Below are positions 1 to 12,643 of a DNA stretch of 64,000 nt, in pieces (the first letter of the stretch is position 1; each line of letters begins with the position of its first letter). This DNA comes from Gentiana macrophylla (lineage: Eukaryota > Streptophyta > Magnoliopsida > Gentianales > Gentianaceae). A program made the translations under genes and the position numbers. The notes beneath the pieces were generated by a model. That model saw nothing but the letters and a program-made list of their open reading frames with translations. It searched no databases and was not told the DNA's origin. The stretch is from the NCBI GenBank assembly GCA_026214975.1, contig CM047808.1, positions 2,780,073 to 2,844,072 on the forward strand, in the 5' to 3' direction.

Positions 1-1079
1 CGCATCTTGAACAGATATGGTTCTTCCTGCACATAGTACTTTAGATCGAGAAGAACTTCTTCTTCTCCGGTAAGAGAATTGTGGTTCGAGATAGCCAGAG
101 TGAAGATAATTGACAATCAAGCATACCAGTGGAGGGTCGGGAGTGTGGACATCCATGTTCATAGCGCCTCGGGGGTAATAAAGATCAATGTCCCGGGAGT
201 CTTCCTCACCATCGCAAAACTCTCGAATATGGTCCGCTACGGTGTTCTCACTACCCCGTATGTCCTTGATGTGAACATCGAATTCTTGTAGTGTAAGAAT
301 CCATCTCGCCAGCTTCCCGGTTTAGCATCCTTCTTGTTCATCAAGTAACGCAGCCACATGATCACCCATACAATCACCTTGGCACCAAGCAAATAGTCTG
401 CGGAACTTATCCATGGAAAACACAAATCGCTACAGCCTTTTCCGTAGTGGTATAGTTTGCTTGGGCTGGATTCAAGGTATGACTTATGAGAGAAATAGGT
501 TGGAACTTACCATTAATCCTTTGCCCCAATACAACCAACAAACAGAATTGGAGGCATCACACATTAGTTCAAATGGCATGTTCCAATCCTGAGAAATCGT
601 GGATATAGGCAGAGGTCAAACGCTGCTTTAGCTCTTTGAAGGCATTTTTGACAAATATTATCGAAATTGAAAGTGATGTCATCTTTCAAGAAAGTTGATA
701 AAGGTTTAGATATTTTTGAAAATCTTTTATAAATCTCCTATAACCCCTACATGACCAAGGAAACTTCTTACTTCTTTCGTGTTTCTCGGGGTAATTCATC
801 TTTTCAATAGCTTCTATCTTAGCTTTATCAACCTCTATGCCTTTAGCGGAAATCTTGTGACCTAAAACAATCCCTTCGGTTACCATAAGATGGCACTTCT
901 CCCGATTGAGAATCAAGTTCTTCTCCACACACCTTTGCAAGATTTTGTCTAGATTTTCAAGACAAATTCAGAACGATGTGCCAAACACCGAGAAGTCGCC
1001 CATGAATACCTCCATGCATTTCTCTATAAGTCCATCAAAGATAGCCAACATACATCTTTGAAATGTAAGCCGTGCATTA
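1..1079 (-). pseudogene. Second copy of element B pol (RNase H to RT), cut by LTR of A
   Basis: This minus-strand Ty3/gypsy pol piece nearly duplicates 25165-26248. Reverse-strand reading gives RNase H and RT-thumb segments; the clearest is at 686-940, containing EKNLILNREKCHLMV and IEKMNYPEK, typical of Athila-type RT. Many one- and two-base indels break the frame. It stops at the same RT position, with the same CATTA, where element A is inserted in the other copy. It is therefore a duplicate of the B/A junction rather than an independent insertion. Confidence 0.75.
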
Positions 1080-2463
1080 TGTTTGCGGTTTTATGCAAAG
1101 CAGTTGATAAAATATAATAAATAAAACCGATGTCAACCCTCAAGTGCGAAGGTTCGCAGCTATAGTGATGAAACCGGTCGATCCGCAGGACTTGTAATAA
1201 AAATAGTGTTCCCGCCTTCGATTTTTGTAAGGTTTATAAATACGATCTTGGATTAAAGAACTAAATAAAGGTTTCAAAAGCTTAAAAGAACAACTACTAC
1301 TTATCAAATCTTTTCTAACAACTATGATTAAAACAACTAGAACACACCTTTGATCCACCACCCCAATCGAAATTAACAAGAAAATCGCATATTCATTCGT
1401 AAGTCTTGGATTATTATCTACTAAAGCGGCGCTTCTCTCTCGATTCTACACCTTTAATTAGTACACCTCTCGGTTTGACTAAAGCTCTACGAAACAAAGA
1501 TATGGATATAAAATCCTAATCTAACAATATTCTCCCTCAACTTTCGCTTGTTAGAAGAAATATTATCACTCTCCTTCACGGCAATCTATGAATTTATCAA
1601 CTATCGTGATGTCTAAATTCAAATCAAAGATGCAACACACGTATAGTTCATACACATTGCACATAAACAATTCAAAACATGAAGGAAGAACAAGAAACTT
1701 ACTAGAACGAATAAATGCAAAATCCTTGTTTAAATCCGTGATGGTGGCTTCACATGGTGGTCCTAGCCTCGTGCCTTTAGCCACTCATCTTCATAATAAA
1801 ACCATAATTGTTTGAATCGAAATTGAAAGAAAAATAAAACCTAATTATGAATCTAATTTATGCTAATGTATTCTTGTGAATATTTTGGACGACCTTCCGC
1901 TTTCGAACGGATGTCGCTTTATATAGGAGTTTGTCAGGTCGGCATAGGAAAGATCTAGAAAACGCCGCCGATCTTTTTTGCCTCGGGTTGGTCAACCGAA
2001 GATCACGCTCGGGTCGATCGAGTGTCATGGCTCGGCCGACCAACTCACATTTTTACGCGCTCACACCTTGCTTCGTATAACGTGTTCCCTACTCCACTCC
2101 TTCGATCGATCATCTTTATCCTCTCTTCAATGCTCCGATTTTCCTTCTTATTTCAAAATCCTTTGATTGAATAACATTGATCTCTTGATTAAATGAGATT
2201 AATCTTCTCCATAAATAATATCCCCTTGCATTTCTTTATTTTACGCAAAATTATTGTTACACCAAGTCATCGAGTAATAATAATAATAAAATGTAATAAA
2301 ATAACATTTAATCCCAATATTTCCTCATAATTAAATTATAACCTCTCCATAACCATTATAGGAATTTATTGTTTAAAACATGATTTTCTCATTTATTTCC
2401 TTTAAAAACAAGGTAAATTGTTTTAGGATTAAGCCCAAAATATAGTAAAATATACCCTAAACA
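1080..2463 (-). repeat. 3' LTR of element A, second copy
   Basis: The sequence runs from TGTTTGCGG to CCCTAAACA on the plus strand (TG...CA) and matches the LTRs at 26249-27637 and 35580-36967 along its whole length, with scattered indels. It is followed on the right by the complement of the purine tract (ACTCCCCACACTTAGC), which identifies it as the 3' LTR of a minus-strand element. A TATA box lies at about 1919-1926. Confidence 0.9.
1988..2043 (-). promoter_or_regulatory. Degraded dyad array, A-family LTR (second copy)
   Basis: Three copies of the A-family dyad start at about 1988, 2009 and 2032, upstream (minus sense) of the TATA box. Each carries a change relative to TCGGT-CG-ACCGA, for example one lost C in the first and one extra G in the second. 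Confidence 0.5.
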
Positions 2464-3960
2464 ACTCCCCACACTTAGCTTTTTGCTTGTCCCCGAGCAA
2501 AACAAACAACGACAAACTATCAAAACCCACATAATTTGACACGAGACGAGTCATGCTCACATCAAGCTAGTATCTAGCAAATCGAACTCACTCGTTGATT
2601 GTGTGTGTTGAACCCGCTAAACTTCCACCGATCCTCTCTTGATGTATTAAATCAAGCACTAACAACCATCCGGTTAAATAAACGAAGTTCGCTCGCTCTA
2701 CAAAGACTTACCCTACAAAAACTATTTATCAAGAACAAAGTAACCAACTCACATTTAAATTCCTTTACTTGGTGCCAAGAAAATACCTTCCGTGTCTCTA
2801 CTGGGTTTAGATCAACTCGACTTAGAGTTCCAAAAGGCCTATATTTTCTTCCATCGTCGCTGCCTCAAAAGTATAACACTCTCCCTAGTTTAGAGGCGTC
2901 ACCCCGAGATCACTCAAACCTATATCTGCCCAAGGTAAACCACACTCCCAATTGGGGCAAAGATCCAAATGGACTCGAGGTGATAGTCGCAAATAACTTC
3001 CGCAATTTAATTTTTCAAAATTTTTCTTTTTTTCAAACTCTTTGAAACTCCGGTCGTATCATTTCTAACACATTCAAGACTTTAAGGTCCCTAAGACACT
3101 AAGGTACTTAGATTCTAACTGTGAGTATAGTACGAGTTCTTAACTTTCATCAAGACTAAGTAAGTGATTATCTGCAGCCTAGAATTGGCTATCCCTTAAC
3201 TAACCGGAGACTATTTTATATTTTTGGTTCCTCATCTAACAAAGTTCTGTGTCTTCGAGGTTCAAGTGAGTATCCGATCTACCAAACCTATTCTTAGAAC
3301 ATGATATGACTACTGATAACAATTAAAGGTGCCAAATTACAAAACTAGCATGTCATTGAAGTTACTCGACTCATAAATTTTCAAAAATTTTATCAAATTT
3401 TTCAAAGGAGCAAAACTAGATAACATGTAAAACAAACCAATAAACCCTCCCCCCACACTTAAGTTACATGATGTCCTCAAGATGTGCAAAATAAGAAAAC
3501 TTAGCTGGGTTGTAATTCAAGGAGGCACTGGAAGTGGTCCGAGCCGATTCAATTGCTTGATGAAATCAAGATCGTGGACCATCCACCGTAAACCGATATC
3601 ATCCGAAGCTCTCAATCGCTATCGCAAATATCCCGCACACATGGAGAAACAAGACGCACTCGGGATAGGGGCACAAAAGATGATAGACAAGGCAATATCA
3701 TGGAACAAAGGTATAATGCAAAATTGATAATAACCGAATCTATGTGAAATGTGGTGCACAAATGTAATATCGAGAGATCTTTGGGTACATGAGGAAATAA
3801 AAACAAACAGGGTCATGATGTGGGCAATCGCCCAAGCATACAGATCCATAGTCGAATCATGCTAGGTGGAAAGCATTAGCAACCAAGAAGAGAAACAAAG
3901 CAAAAATAAACTACAAACAAAAAGAAAAAGATATCTAGGTTACCGCCCTAGTAGTAGGCT
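2464..3960 (-). other. A-family 3' noncoding region, second copy
   Basis: About 1.5 kb between the purine tract beside the LTR and the end of integrase, without a supported reading frame. It contains a hairpin beside the purine tract (about 2480-2503) and a second purine-rich box (complement CCCTCCCCCCACACTTAAG, near 3447-3466), as in 27638-29142. Confidence 0.6.
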
Positions 3961-5290
3961 TAATTATAGTCGGAGCTCGACTAACCAATAAAACTCAACC
4001 GGGTCAAAGCCTGAAGCCTCATCCCGAATTATTTCGACCTTCTCGGGTCAATAGGCAGTGAAACCACAGAACAAAGTCTCGCCAACGCCTTGGCCATATC
4101 ATCAAACTTTCAGATTCACTTCGCACTATGATTCGCTCTCTTCTTCTTTTTAGGTTTCGCTTTCACAAGCCGAGGTGCAACATCAGGAGCACAACATCAT
4201 CAAAGAACTCACATAGATGTAAATCATCGGATGCCGAAGGATCGGAGCCGGTTTGACTCAGGACGCTGCTCAGATAGAAAACCACCGGTCGCCTTTCTTT
4301 GTTGACCAATATAGTGTTTTAACCGATGACCATTTACTCTAAACAACCCGCCGCTTATCTTTCAAATCGATCGCTTCCATCGGGAATACCGAAAGATTTC
4401 AAGGGGCGCACTAACGGTTACGTAGCTTACCAGAAACAGATGTAACCCGGTATTATACAAGAAACCCACTCGCCCGCTTTGAATTCCCTAATCTTGATTT
4501 TCTTGTCGGAAGCGCTTTAGTCCTTTCCTTATCGATTCTCGAGCCTCGTGAGGCCTGGAGTCTCGAACTCATCAAGCTCCCGCAACCGCAATAATCGCTT
4601 TCTCGCATAATCGCTATCGAAATTCAAGAATTTAATAGCCTGTAACGCCTCGTGCTCAAGCTCGATTAAGGTGTGGCAGCCTTGCCATAAACCATCTCAA
4701 ACGGAGACGCGCTAATCAGGAGTCTTGAAAGTCGTCCCAGAGGCCTGCAGCACATCATCCAGCCGACTCAAATTCGCCCTATTAGAATTCACCTGCCTTC
4801 TCAAGAATGCTCTTCAGCCGGTTACTCACTTCAACTTGTCCACTGTCTGAGGGTGATAGGGGTAGCAATTTTGTGTTTCACCCCATATCGTTTCTAAAAT
4901 CTTTCTAGTGGAGTATTGCAAAAGTGAGTTCCTCACATCGATGAGGGCTCGTGGGACACCAAACCGCTGTGGAAAATATTTTTCTTCAGAAGTTCTTGAC
5001 CACCTTGTGGTCGCTCATGGGTGTTGCTATCGCTTCTACCCACTTTGACACGTAGCTCGACGCAGCAGCACTGTAATGTACTTGTTCTCTACATGAGGAT
5101 GGAAACGGTCCCATGAAATCAATACCCCATACGCCGAAAATCTCGCATTCTTGGATGGGGTGGAGGGCATGTCCATTCGCCGAGAAAGTTTACCGGCGCG
5201 TTGGCACCGGTCACACCTTTACAAAGTTCTTCAGATCCTTAAAAATTGTTGGCCAAGAGAAACCGGATGAAAAATCTTCGCAGCAGCCTT
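3961..5290 (-). pseudogene. Integrase, element A second copy (frameshifted)
   Basis: Minus-strand integrase equivalent to 29143-30463. The C-terminal VNG-RLKHYIGQ-type segment lies near 4300. The catalytic core and zinc-binding region lie towards 5290. No frame stays open for more than about 100 codons because of small indels, most of which are absent from the other copy. Confidence 0.65.
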
Positions 5291-5875
5291 TCCCACTCCA
5301 TAATGACCTCCCACAGTCCACCATGGCATTGCTCCATAATGTCCCTCCGTCGAACTCAGGACACACCTACGGAGCAATCCATCCTTGCAACGCTTTGAAG
5401 AGAATGGGATCGCCCCACACATAATAGTTCAAACCAAAAGAATTTCTTCTTTGTCGATATGTCGTGTCAGTGGTCCAGATATTCCGCTGGCTTCAAGAAG
5501 TTTGCAAAAGGTGCAAACCAAGGAGAACCTTTTCCAAAGACGGGAGTAGAGCAACCTCGCACACATCAATGGTCATGAGTTGCCTTCGCTGGAAAATCGA
5601 TTCCAATCTCATCCGACTTACTGAGGATCGCCGGTCACCGAGACACGTGGGTCGCCACCACATTCTCGCTACCTTCTTGTCCCGGATATGAACATCAAAC
5701 TCTTGTAAAATCAAGATCCATCTCAACAAACGAGGCTTGGCATCAGCTTTGTTCAATGATATTTCAATGGCGTAATGGTCCATCTGCATCGCGACCTCCC
5801 ACCCAAGCAAGTAGCTTCTAAATTTATCCATGGCAAAATTCATCGCCAACAACTCCTTCTCGCTTGTTGCATAAT
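5291..5875 (-). pseudogene. RNase H, element A second copy
   Basis: Minus-strand reading of 5493-5852 gives MDKFRSYLLG followed by [19 protein letters not shown]. This is the connection and RNase H region of Athila-type pol, matching 30432-31025. It is frame-broken at both ends. Confidence 0.7.
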
Positions 5876-7150
5876 TTACTTGCGCTGGTTTAAAGTGTGA
5901 CTAGCGAGTAGATGGGTCGGAACCTTCCGCCCACTCTCTCGACCTAGCACCGCGCCTGATCGCATAATTAGAAGCATCACACATAAGCTCAAGGAGCTTT
6001 CCACTGGTGCTATAAGAATTGGCGAGGTAACCAACTTATCTTTTAGTTCAGAACGATCTTTCACACTGGGGGTGAAAATAAATTTCACATCTTCTTTAAG
6101 AGAGATGACAAAGGCTTGGCTATCTTAGAAAAGTCTTTGATGAATCGCCATATGGCTTCTATATGACCCAAGAATCCTCTTACTCTTGCATTTTTGGGGT
6201 ATGTCATTTTTCAATAGCTTCTACCTTCGCTTTTGTCGAACTTCAATACCTTCTTTGGACACCTTGTGTCCTGCAATATTCCCTCTTCCACCATCAGTGG
6301 CACTTCTCCCAATTTAAGACTAAGTCTTTCTATGCACCGGGACAAAACTTTATCAAGATTGCGTAAATAAAGGGTCAAATCCGTCCCGAACACAGAGAAG
6401 TCATCCATAAAAATCTCCATCACCTTCTCCACTAAACCATCAAAGATAGCCAAGATACATCTTTGAAATGTAGCCAAAGGTGGTATAGACCAAATGGCAT
6501 TCTTCGGTAAGCTAAGTGTGCCTCGAGGGACAGTGAAGGTAGTCTTTTCTTGATCGGGGCCGAGATAGCTATCTCAAAGTATCCCCGAACAGCCATCCAG
6601 TAAAACAATAATATTGCTTGCCACTAAGCCTCTCAAGGAGTCTGGCCAATGAATGGCAAGGAAGTGGTCTTTAGAGTTACTCTCATTTAGTCTTCAGAAT
6701 CGATGCAAACTCAGACATCAAGGACTTGCCGTAGGCAATCTCTTCCCCTTTTCATTCTTCTCGATGGTGATCCCTCCTTTCTTTGGCACCACTTGAGTGG
6801 GGCTCACCCATTCACTATCGGCTATTGGGTAGATGATACCCATGTCAAGCAATTTGATGATTTTCTTAATTCACCTCCCCGCATGTGAGGGTTTAGCCTT
6901 CTCCGAGGTCAGCCGACTTTCTTCGATCCTCAACAAACCCCGATCTTCAGGCATACAGATATTAGGGCTTATCCCTTGATATCTCCCACTTGCCAACCAA
7001 AGGCTAGGATATTATCTTGCAAAGACTTTGATAAGTTTTTCTTCCTCCTTTGGTTCTAACTTAGATGAAATAATCAAAGGAGCTTATCACCGCCTCTCGT
7101 AAAATGTATTTCAAGTGTCGAGGCAAGTGGTTTCAACACTAAATCTGACG
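5876..7150 (-). pseudogene. Reverse transcriptase, element A second copy
   Basis: Equivalent to 31069-32342. The segment FDGLVEKVMEIFMDDFSVFG near 6400-6450 holds the RT catalytic MDD. Several frameshifts separate the fingers, palm and thumb parts. Confidence 0.7.
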
Positions 7151-8506
7151 GTGGCTCCTCCACACTTGGTCTTAATTTATCGCCTTAAGCTCCAGATCTC
7201 CAAGCTTATCATAAGGGCTCAAGCATCATGGCTCTCCCAGCAGACATGTGGTTTCATCCCTTTGCAACCGCCATGTCACCATGCCTCTTCCTCATTTTCT
7301 TTCTTACCATCTCTCGTAATCAGAACTTTCCTTTTCCTCCTTCTCAATCTCTTCTAAAAATTCTTCCACCTCATCACCCAAGCTGCATTGTTTATTGAAT
7401 TTCTTCCTCATCCCAACCGCCCATGAACACTTGGTCATCACTACTCATGCTGAAATCGTCCTCAATAGCTAAACAAGTGTCACCGATGCGTGCTTCACCG
7501 CATTGCCCACATTGAACTTACACTCTCATCCTCCAAATGTAGGTTATCTCACCACCGTAGGAATCTAGTAAGGCACGGGCGGTTGCAAGAAAAGGTCTTC
7601 AAGGATCAAGGGTGTTTTTCATCATTGGTCATGTCCATGATTACCCAATCACCTGGGTATATGAAGTTCTCAACCTGACCAACACATCTTCTACAGCCTC
7701 TTGCATACTTCACTTCTATCCGCAAGTTGAAGAGAAATGGGTCCAAGAGTAATAGATTGATCCAATCCAAGAGATTGGAAGATTGAAGTAGATATCGATT
7801 GACTGATGCCCTCAATCGCATAAAACATTATGGAAGTCCTGCTCTCGATAGTACACTAAATCGTGAATTTACAGTGTAGGGTGGACACTTCATGGCAGAA
7901 GTTTAGTCTCGACTATGGACATGGAGCATTCTTCATTCAACACTACATGTGCCTCGAGCCTGAAGCTTCTTCTTCAACTCATCGCGCCCTTTATAAACTT
8001 TGTATACTTTGGCATCCCTACCAAAAGATCAACTAATGGAATGTTTGCCTCTAAAGATTCTTTAGCAAATCGATAACCTTCTTATACTTTTATCGATCGT
8101 TAATGACAGCTTTGTTCTTGCTAGGTGGGTATGAGATCGCAAAGTCCTCCTCTGTGAAGTTCTTTCTTGCCGCCTTATGATTGATTGCTTTGTCTTCCCT
8201 ATCTTTCCACCTCACATGCTTCCTAACTCAACTTAGAACTACTTTTTCAGCAAAAGATTCTCAACTCTCACATTTCTTTCAGACTTCTTTTTCACTTGGC
8301 TCAACAAATTGGCCCCAAAGATCCTTCCCGAGGAGAAAGAAGATCTTCCTCCCGCCTCTCCGCCGTTGCAGAGGGGCTATTCGCTTCCCCGGTTGGCCCG
8401 ACCGCCAACCGCTTTACCACTCCTCGATTTATTTACATTCAACTCATCTTGACCATAGTTCCATGGTGCAAATGCAGTCGGGTGCAAGTATTCTCGGTCA
8501 TTCTCG
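7151..8506 (-). pseudogene. Protease and gag-pol linker, element A second copy, cut by gap
   Basis: Minus-strand protease region matching 32658-33159, including GCVENFIYPGDWVIMDMTND-like sequence near 7606-7700. It continues into the linker and ends abruptly at the N run at 8507, inside sequence that continues normally in the other copy at about 33715. Confidence 0.6.
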
Positions 8507-8606
8507 NNNNNNNNNNNNNNNNNNNNNNNNNNNNNNNNNNNNNNNNNNNNNNNNNNNNNNNNNNNNNNNNNNNNNNNNNNNNNNNNNNNNNNNNNNNNNN
8601 NNNNNN
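8507..8606. other. Assembly gap of 100 N
   Basis: Exactly 100 N, the conventional placeholder for a gap of unknown size. The left edge lies inside element A. The right edge is unrelated AT-rich DNA. Confidence 0.99.
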
Positions 8607-10419
8607 TTTTAGGTTTAATGCTAGAAAATTTCTTCTCTTAATAAACATTACAGTTCAGTTTGTTTTGGGTTTAAGTTTATTTTGGAGGTTTTTATACGCT
8701 TTAGTGGATAATAAAATATATAAAATGATTGAAATAATGATTAGAAAGTTAAAATATTTTTTTGAAATTTGTGTAGATAAAGAAATGATTGGTAAATTAA
8801 AATAAAATAGATATAATGAATAAAATAATGATAAAAAAAAGTAATAAAGTAGATAAAAGTGAAAAGGTGAAAGATAATTTAATATTTTTATTTATTAGTT
8901 GAAATAATTGATGAGAGAATCAGTAAAAATGATTGATGAAATACGTAAAAAACTCCAAAAACTTCAACTAAAACAAACGGAACCTAGCTGGTCTCATTTG
9001 GATTTCTTTTTTAACTTATGGTATTTGACAAGTAGTATGATAGAAAATTCTTTCAAATCCATCTGGGCCATTCACACTTTCTAAGAGGACATAATTTCTA
9101 TTGGCATAACCCTGCCAACCAACACAAAAACTTGGCCAGAAAATTTAATTTGAGATCGGTCCATATGATTTCTCAAACGATGAATTGTTCTTAACAAAAT
9201 GTAGGAGATCCATAATGCCAGAACTTGGTGTACTTGACTCCAAGGTTTGTTGGGTTCTAATTACTCTTCAAATGTATATATACAAATTCTTAATTAGCGT
9301 TCCATATTATCAATACTAATTTTTGAACCCTTATTTTGTGGTGGATGGTTTAAATTTAATATTTGAGTAGTGATTTTTGTATATCGCGTGCTTGATTAGA
9401 AGCTTTCAATGAATTTGTTGGCCGGAAAATTGCTCCATTTCAGCTGAGCATCGGACTAAAACAGTGCAAGTGTACTGAATTCAAATATATTTGCATTTTT
9501 GAACTGGTTCATTTATTCCCGATTGAGGTTAACTGAATTCAGAATCATTAAGAGGCCACTTTCCTCTCATTTTTTTTTTCATAAAATTAGCATGCATTTC
9601 AGAGATGAGATGTGAAACGGTCATTTTTTGTGTTCGATTGAGCGTGACATTCTAAACTTGGTATTTTGGACTCGAATTATAAGAGATAATGTGAATAAAG
9701 TACATTGTGCTCCGTTTTTTTTGAGAAGAGTACATTGTGCTCCTTGGCTTGGTGATAATGTATCCATCAGTGACTTTGAAAGGAGATCAAAAGTTTGCAC
9801 ACGTCAGAAGATTTAAATTGGTTGAGCAACCATATTCATTTTGATATTCTGTCTTTATTGAAGCAGGACAGCCTGGAGGAGATGAATGATGCTAATGCAA
9901 TGAACATGTGGCTTTCAGGTTGTACAAAGGACACTCCGACACGTCGGACACAATCAGCGGTGACTAATGGGCTGAAGCAAGAAGCTCCAAAATTGATGAT
10001 GGATTTTCAAAAGTTGAGGCAAAAAGATGATGAGTGTTTTTAAGGACTTCTCTCTCGGTATTTTTAAACAAATTAATTTGGTGAGTCAATTGCATATAAA
10101 TTTAGGATCTCAAAACTTCAACAACACCTTTATAGTTTTTATTTTTGTTGCCAAACACCATGGATAACTGACAAAATTGATTAAAATAAAGTGCCTGGTG
10201 GTTAGAAAAGGATCCTCGGTTCTTTTTTAAAAAAGGCTCTGGGGACAGTGGCGGGTGATGGGGAAGGAATGGTGGACGGTGGTTGTCACGGGTTTTGGTG
10301 CTGGTTGTTGGTGGAATTAGTAGGCTAGCTTGATGCTTTCGATATAAATCACAAGGTATATTTTTTTCATACAATATCATAAATTTCGGTACCCATAGAA
10401 TAGCACATCATTTGCCAAA
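8607..10419. other. AT-rich unidentified DNA
   Basis: No recognisable domain, LTR or RNA gene was seen. An open frame at 9795-10043 (plus, 82 codons) is listed separately. Sequence near 8945-8990 (AAACTCCAAAAACTTC, then AAAACAAACGGAACC) resembles ends of small plant transposons, but no partner end can be seen because of the gap. Confidence 0.5.
9795..10043 (+). CDS. Unrecognised 82-codon open frame
   Basis: A plus-strand frame with mixed amino-acid composition and no homopolymer bias (contains SLLKQDSLEEMNDANAMNMW). It is not recognised as any family. No splice structure or neighbouring exon could be tied to it. It could be a decayed exon of a lost host gene or a chance frame. Confidence 0.2.
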   Translation: MHTSEDLNWLSNHIHFDILSLLKQDSLEEMNDANAMNMWLSGCTKDTPTRRTQSAVTNGLKQEAPKLMMDFQKLRQKDDECF

Positions 10420-10500
10420 AAAATTGATGTTATTTTGTCACAACCAAATTGAAGATCTGAAAATTGATGTTATTTTGTCACAACTGAAATTGAAGATCTC
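10420..10500 (+). repeat. 40-bp tandem duplication
   Basis: Two adjacent copies of a 40-41 bp unit beginning AAAATTGATGTTATTTTGTC, at 10420-10459 and 10460-10500. They differ by one base and a one-base insertion. Confidence 0.9.
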
Positions 10501-12540
10501 TGTCAGATCGGATGCAGATCGACTATTTTTATTATTCATTTGTTTTCCGGTGAGGTTGGTGCCTTGGTGGATATTTGCCCTTACATTTGTCTATTGAATT
10601 TCGTTCATCTGGAAATGGCCACACGGTTCTGTTTTTTAACTTTCTTCTGCAAGTGTGTTGTTGCTTATACATCTTTTAATTGGTGCATTTTCAAGTTCGT
10701 GGCAGGTTGTCAGTTGCAATGGCATGAAAAATGAAAATTCGGTAAGGCTTCTTCTTATTTTGTCATCCTAATTGATCGGTTTTTGATCAGTTCCTTTCTT
10801 TGCATCTAAGCACAGTTAAGGCACAAATTGCCAGCTTTTCACATTCATTCAATGACTTTATTGATATTACTAAATTTTGAGAGCTTGCCTGCCATGTCAT
10901 TGTAGATTTTCGCTAGGAACTGTGCAACCGTGATAGAACAAAAGAGACATGTTTGTACATTGATACACTATTTCAGGCCAAGAGTCTCCTTTTCAAGTTT
11001 CAACACTGCAATTTCGTTGCCCAAATCAAGGTGCCGTGGCAAATGACGATCGACTGATGGTGAATTTGAGCAAATGTATGACTTTTGATTTATCCTTGCA
11101 GAGTTTCAATATTCATGAATTTTTAGGTGCAACGTATAGGCAGATTCATTTGAAGCAGTTCAAGCGCCATGAGGTCATCGCTCAACAAAGATAAATCACA
11201 AATAAAGCGAAAGCGAAAACACAAGAAAATCAACACCATAATTTTTAACGTGGAAAACCCTCTCGATGTGAGAAGTAAAAACCACGAGGCCGAGGCCCAC
11301 AAAACTCCACTAATCAGCAAAAGATAATATAAAGTGTTTCAAACACATCAACCAACTCAAGTACACCAAAGCATCAACTAAGAATGCAAAATACATGAGT
11401 TGTTGAAAAATATCACCCAAACGCAATAAAGCATAGCAGTCAGGTCGCGGACGATTTCCCGGAGATTGAACCGTTGAAGCGCAAATTCCACCGTTCAGAT
11501 TGAAGAAGAATGAGATGAACAATCCTTCAAAATTTTCGTGCCGATCGAAGTCCGTTTCGATACCGGTTGTCATTTGTAAAGTTGCTGCTGCAACACCAAA
11601 AACTGCTGTGAATTTCTTCTTTTTGCCTCTATTTTATTGTGTTCCTTAAATACTACTTGACATATTATTATTTTTCCAATTATTTAGTGGGCAGGATCCA
11701 CAAAAGGGTGATCCACCCAACAATATGTGTTTCTCAGTTTGGCCGGATCGCAACTTAATGTTCATGTATGTAACTATTTCAATTGGACCAATACTATAGA
11801 TGTCTGGCTTTGAATTATTGTGAGAGTTTTATTTCCGAGGAGATATGTGTTTTGGTTGAGGTTTATAATCCACAAATGTGATGATGGATCTTGGTCAGAT
11901 TAAAAAAGTTGGTCAAATCTTTTACTGAAAAATAGATTGTCCTTAAGCGTATAATCATGCGGACTTCTTACTTCTTACAACTGAAGAAAGTGAATCCATC
12001 TACTTATCACTATATTTGCATTTATCATCTTCTGACTTTTCCATTCTGTGACAGTTTGGATTTCATTAGTGTTATAAACACAGACAGAAAACTGCGATTT
12101 AAGAAAAACAAACACGAAGCAATGCAAGCGTAAAGAATGGCGGAATCGATAAAACCACAGAAAAACAAGAAGAACACGGTGATTTAACGTGGTTTTCGGC
12201 GTTGTGCCGACTACTCCACGGACAGGAAATGAGATATTTTATTATGCACATAATTACAAGGTTTTCACAAGTGTGTGAACAACACTCTTGAAAGACACAC
12301 ATTACATTGATTACAACAATGGTATTTCTAGGCACAAATCACAAACCCTAACCGCCAAAGATCCTTGTCGGAACTACCATAAATACCCCGAGATGTTCCT
12401 CCGACCACCATCACCACCATATCTCCACCAAAATCAAACATTTCTTCCATTTTACCAGCCAAAACACTCATTTCTTCACCCTGCTTTGTTAATTTGCGAT
12501 ATCTACGCAAGGTGAGTCTTTGCTGATTTTTCTTCTTCCA
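10501..12540. other. Unidentified intergenic sequence with TE-like patches
   Basis: No gene is supported. Two patches read like the edges of plant retroelements: 11245-11300 (TTTTTAACGTGGAAAACCCTC) and 12183-12225 (TTTAACGTGGTTTTCGGCG, then GACTACTCCACGG). The resemblance is by memory only, and no element boundaries were found. Confidence 0.4.
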
Positions 12541-12584
12541 TTACCAGAAGCATAGTCCCAGAAAGAATTCAAAAAAAAATCAGG

Positions 12585-12617
12585 CCGGTAAACCGGACCT
12601 TACTTCCGAGTTACCGA
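12585..12617 (+). promoter_or_regulatory. F-family dyad pair upstream of the 3' ORF
   Basis: CCGGT-AA-ACCGG at 12585-12596 and CCGAG-TT-ACCGA at 12606-12617, starts 21 bp apart. The same spacing and motif occur in the F LTR (15265-15297). The pair lies 27 bp before the candidate start codon at 12644. No TATA box was found between them. Confidence 0.55.
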
Positions 12618-12643
12618 GGGTAACTTTTCCAGAATCGGCATCG

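Noticed and set aside
8181..8805. Frames spanning the N run
   Set aside because: They read through the 100-N gap and join unrelated sequence.
10102..10380. 92-codon minus-strand frame with proline-rich stretch
   Set aside because: No domain, no neighbouring exon, and composition explained by a local C-rich run.
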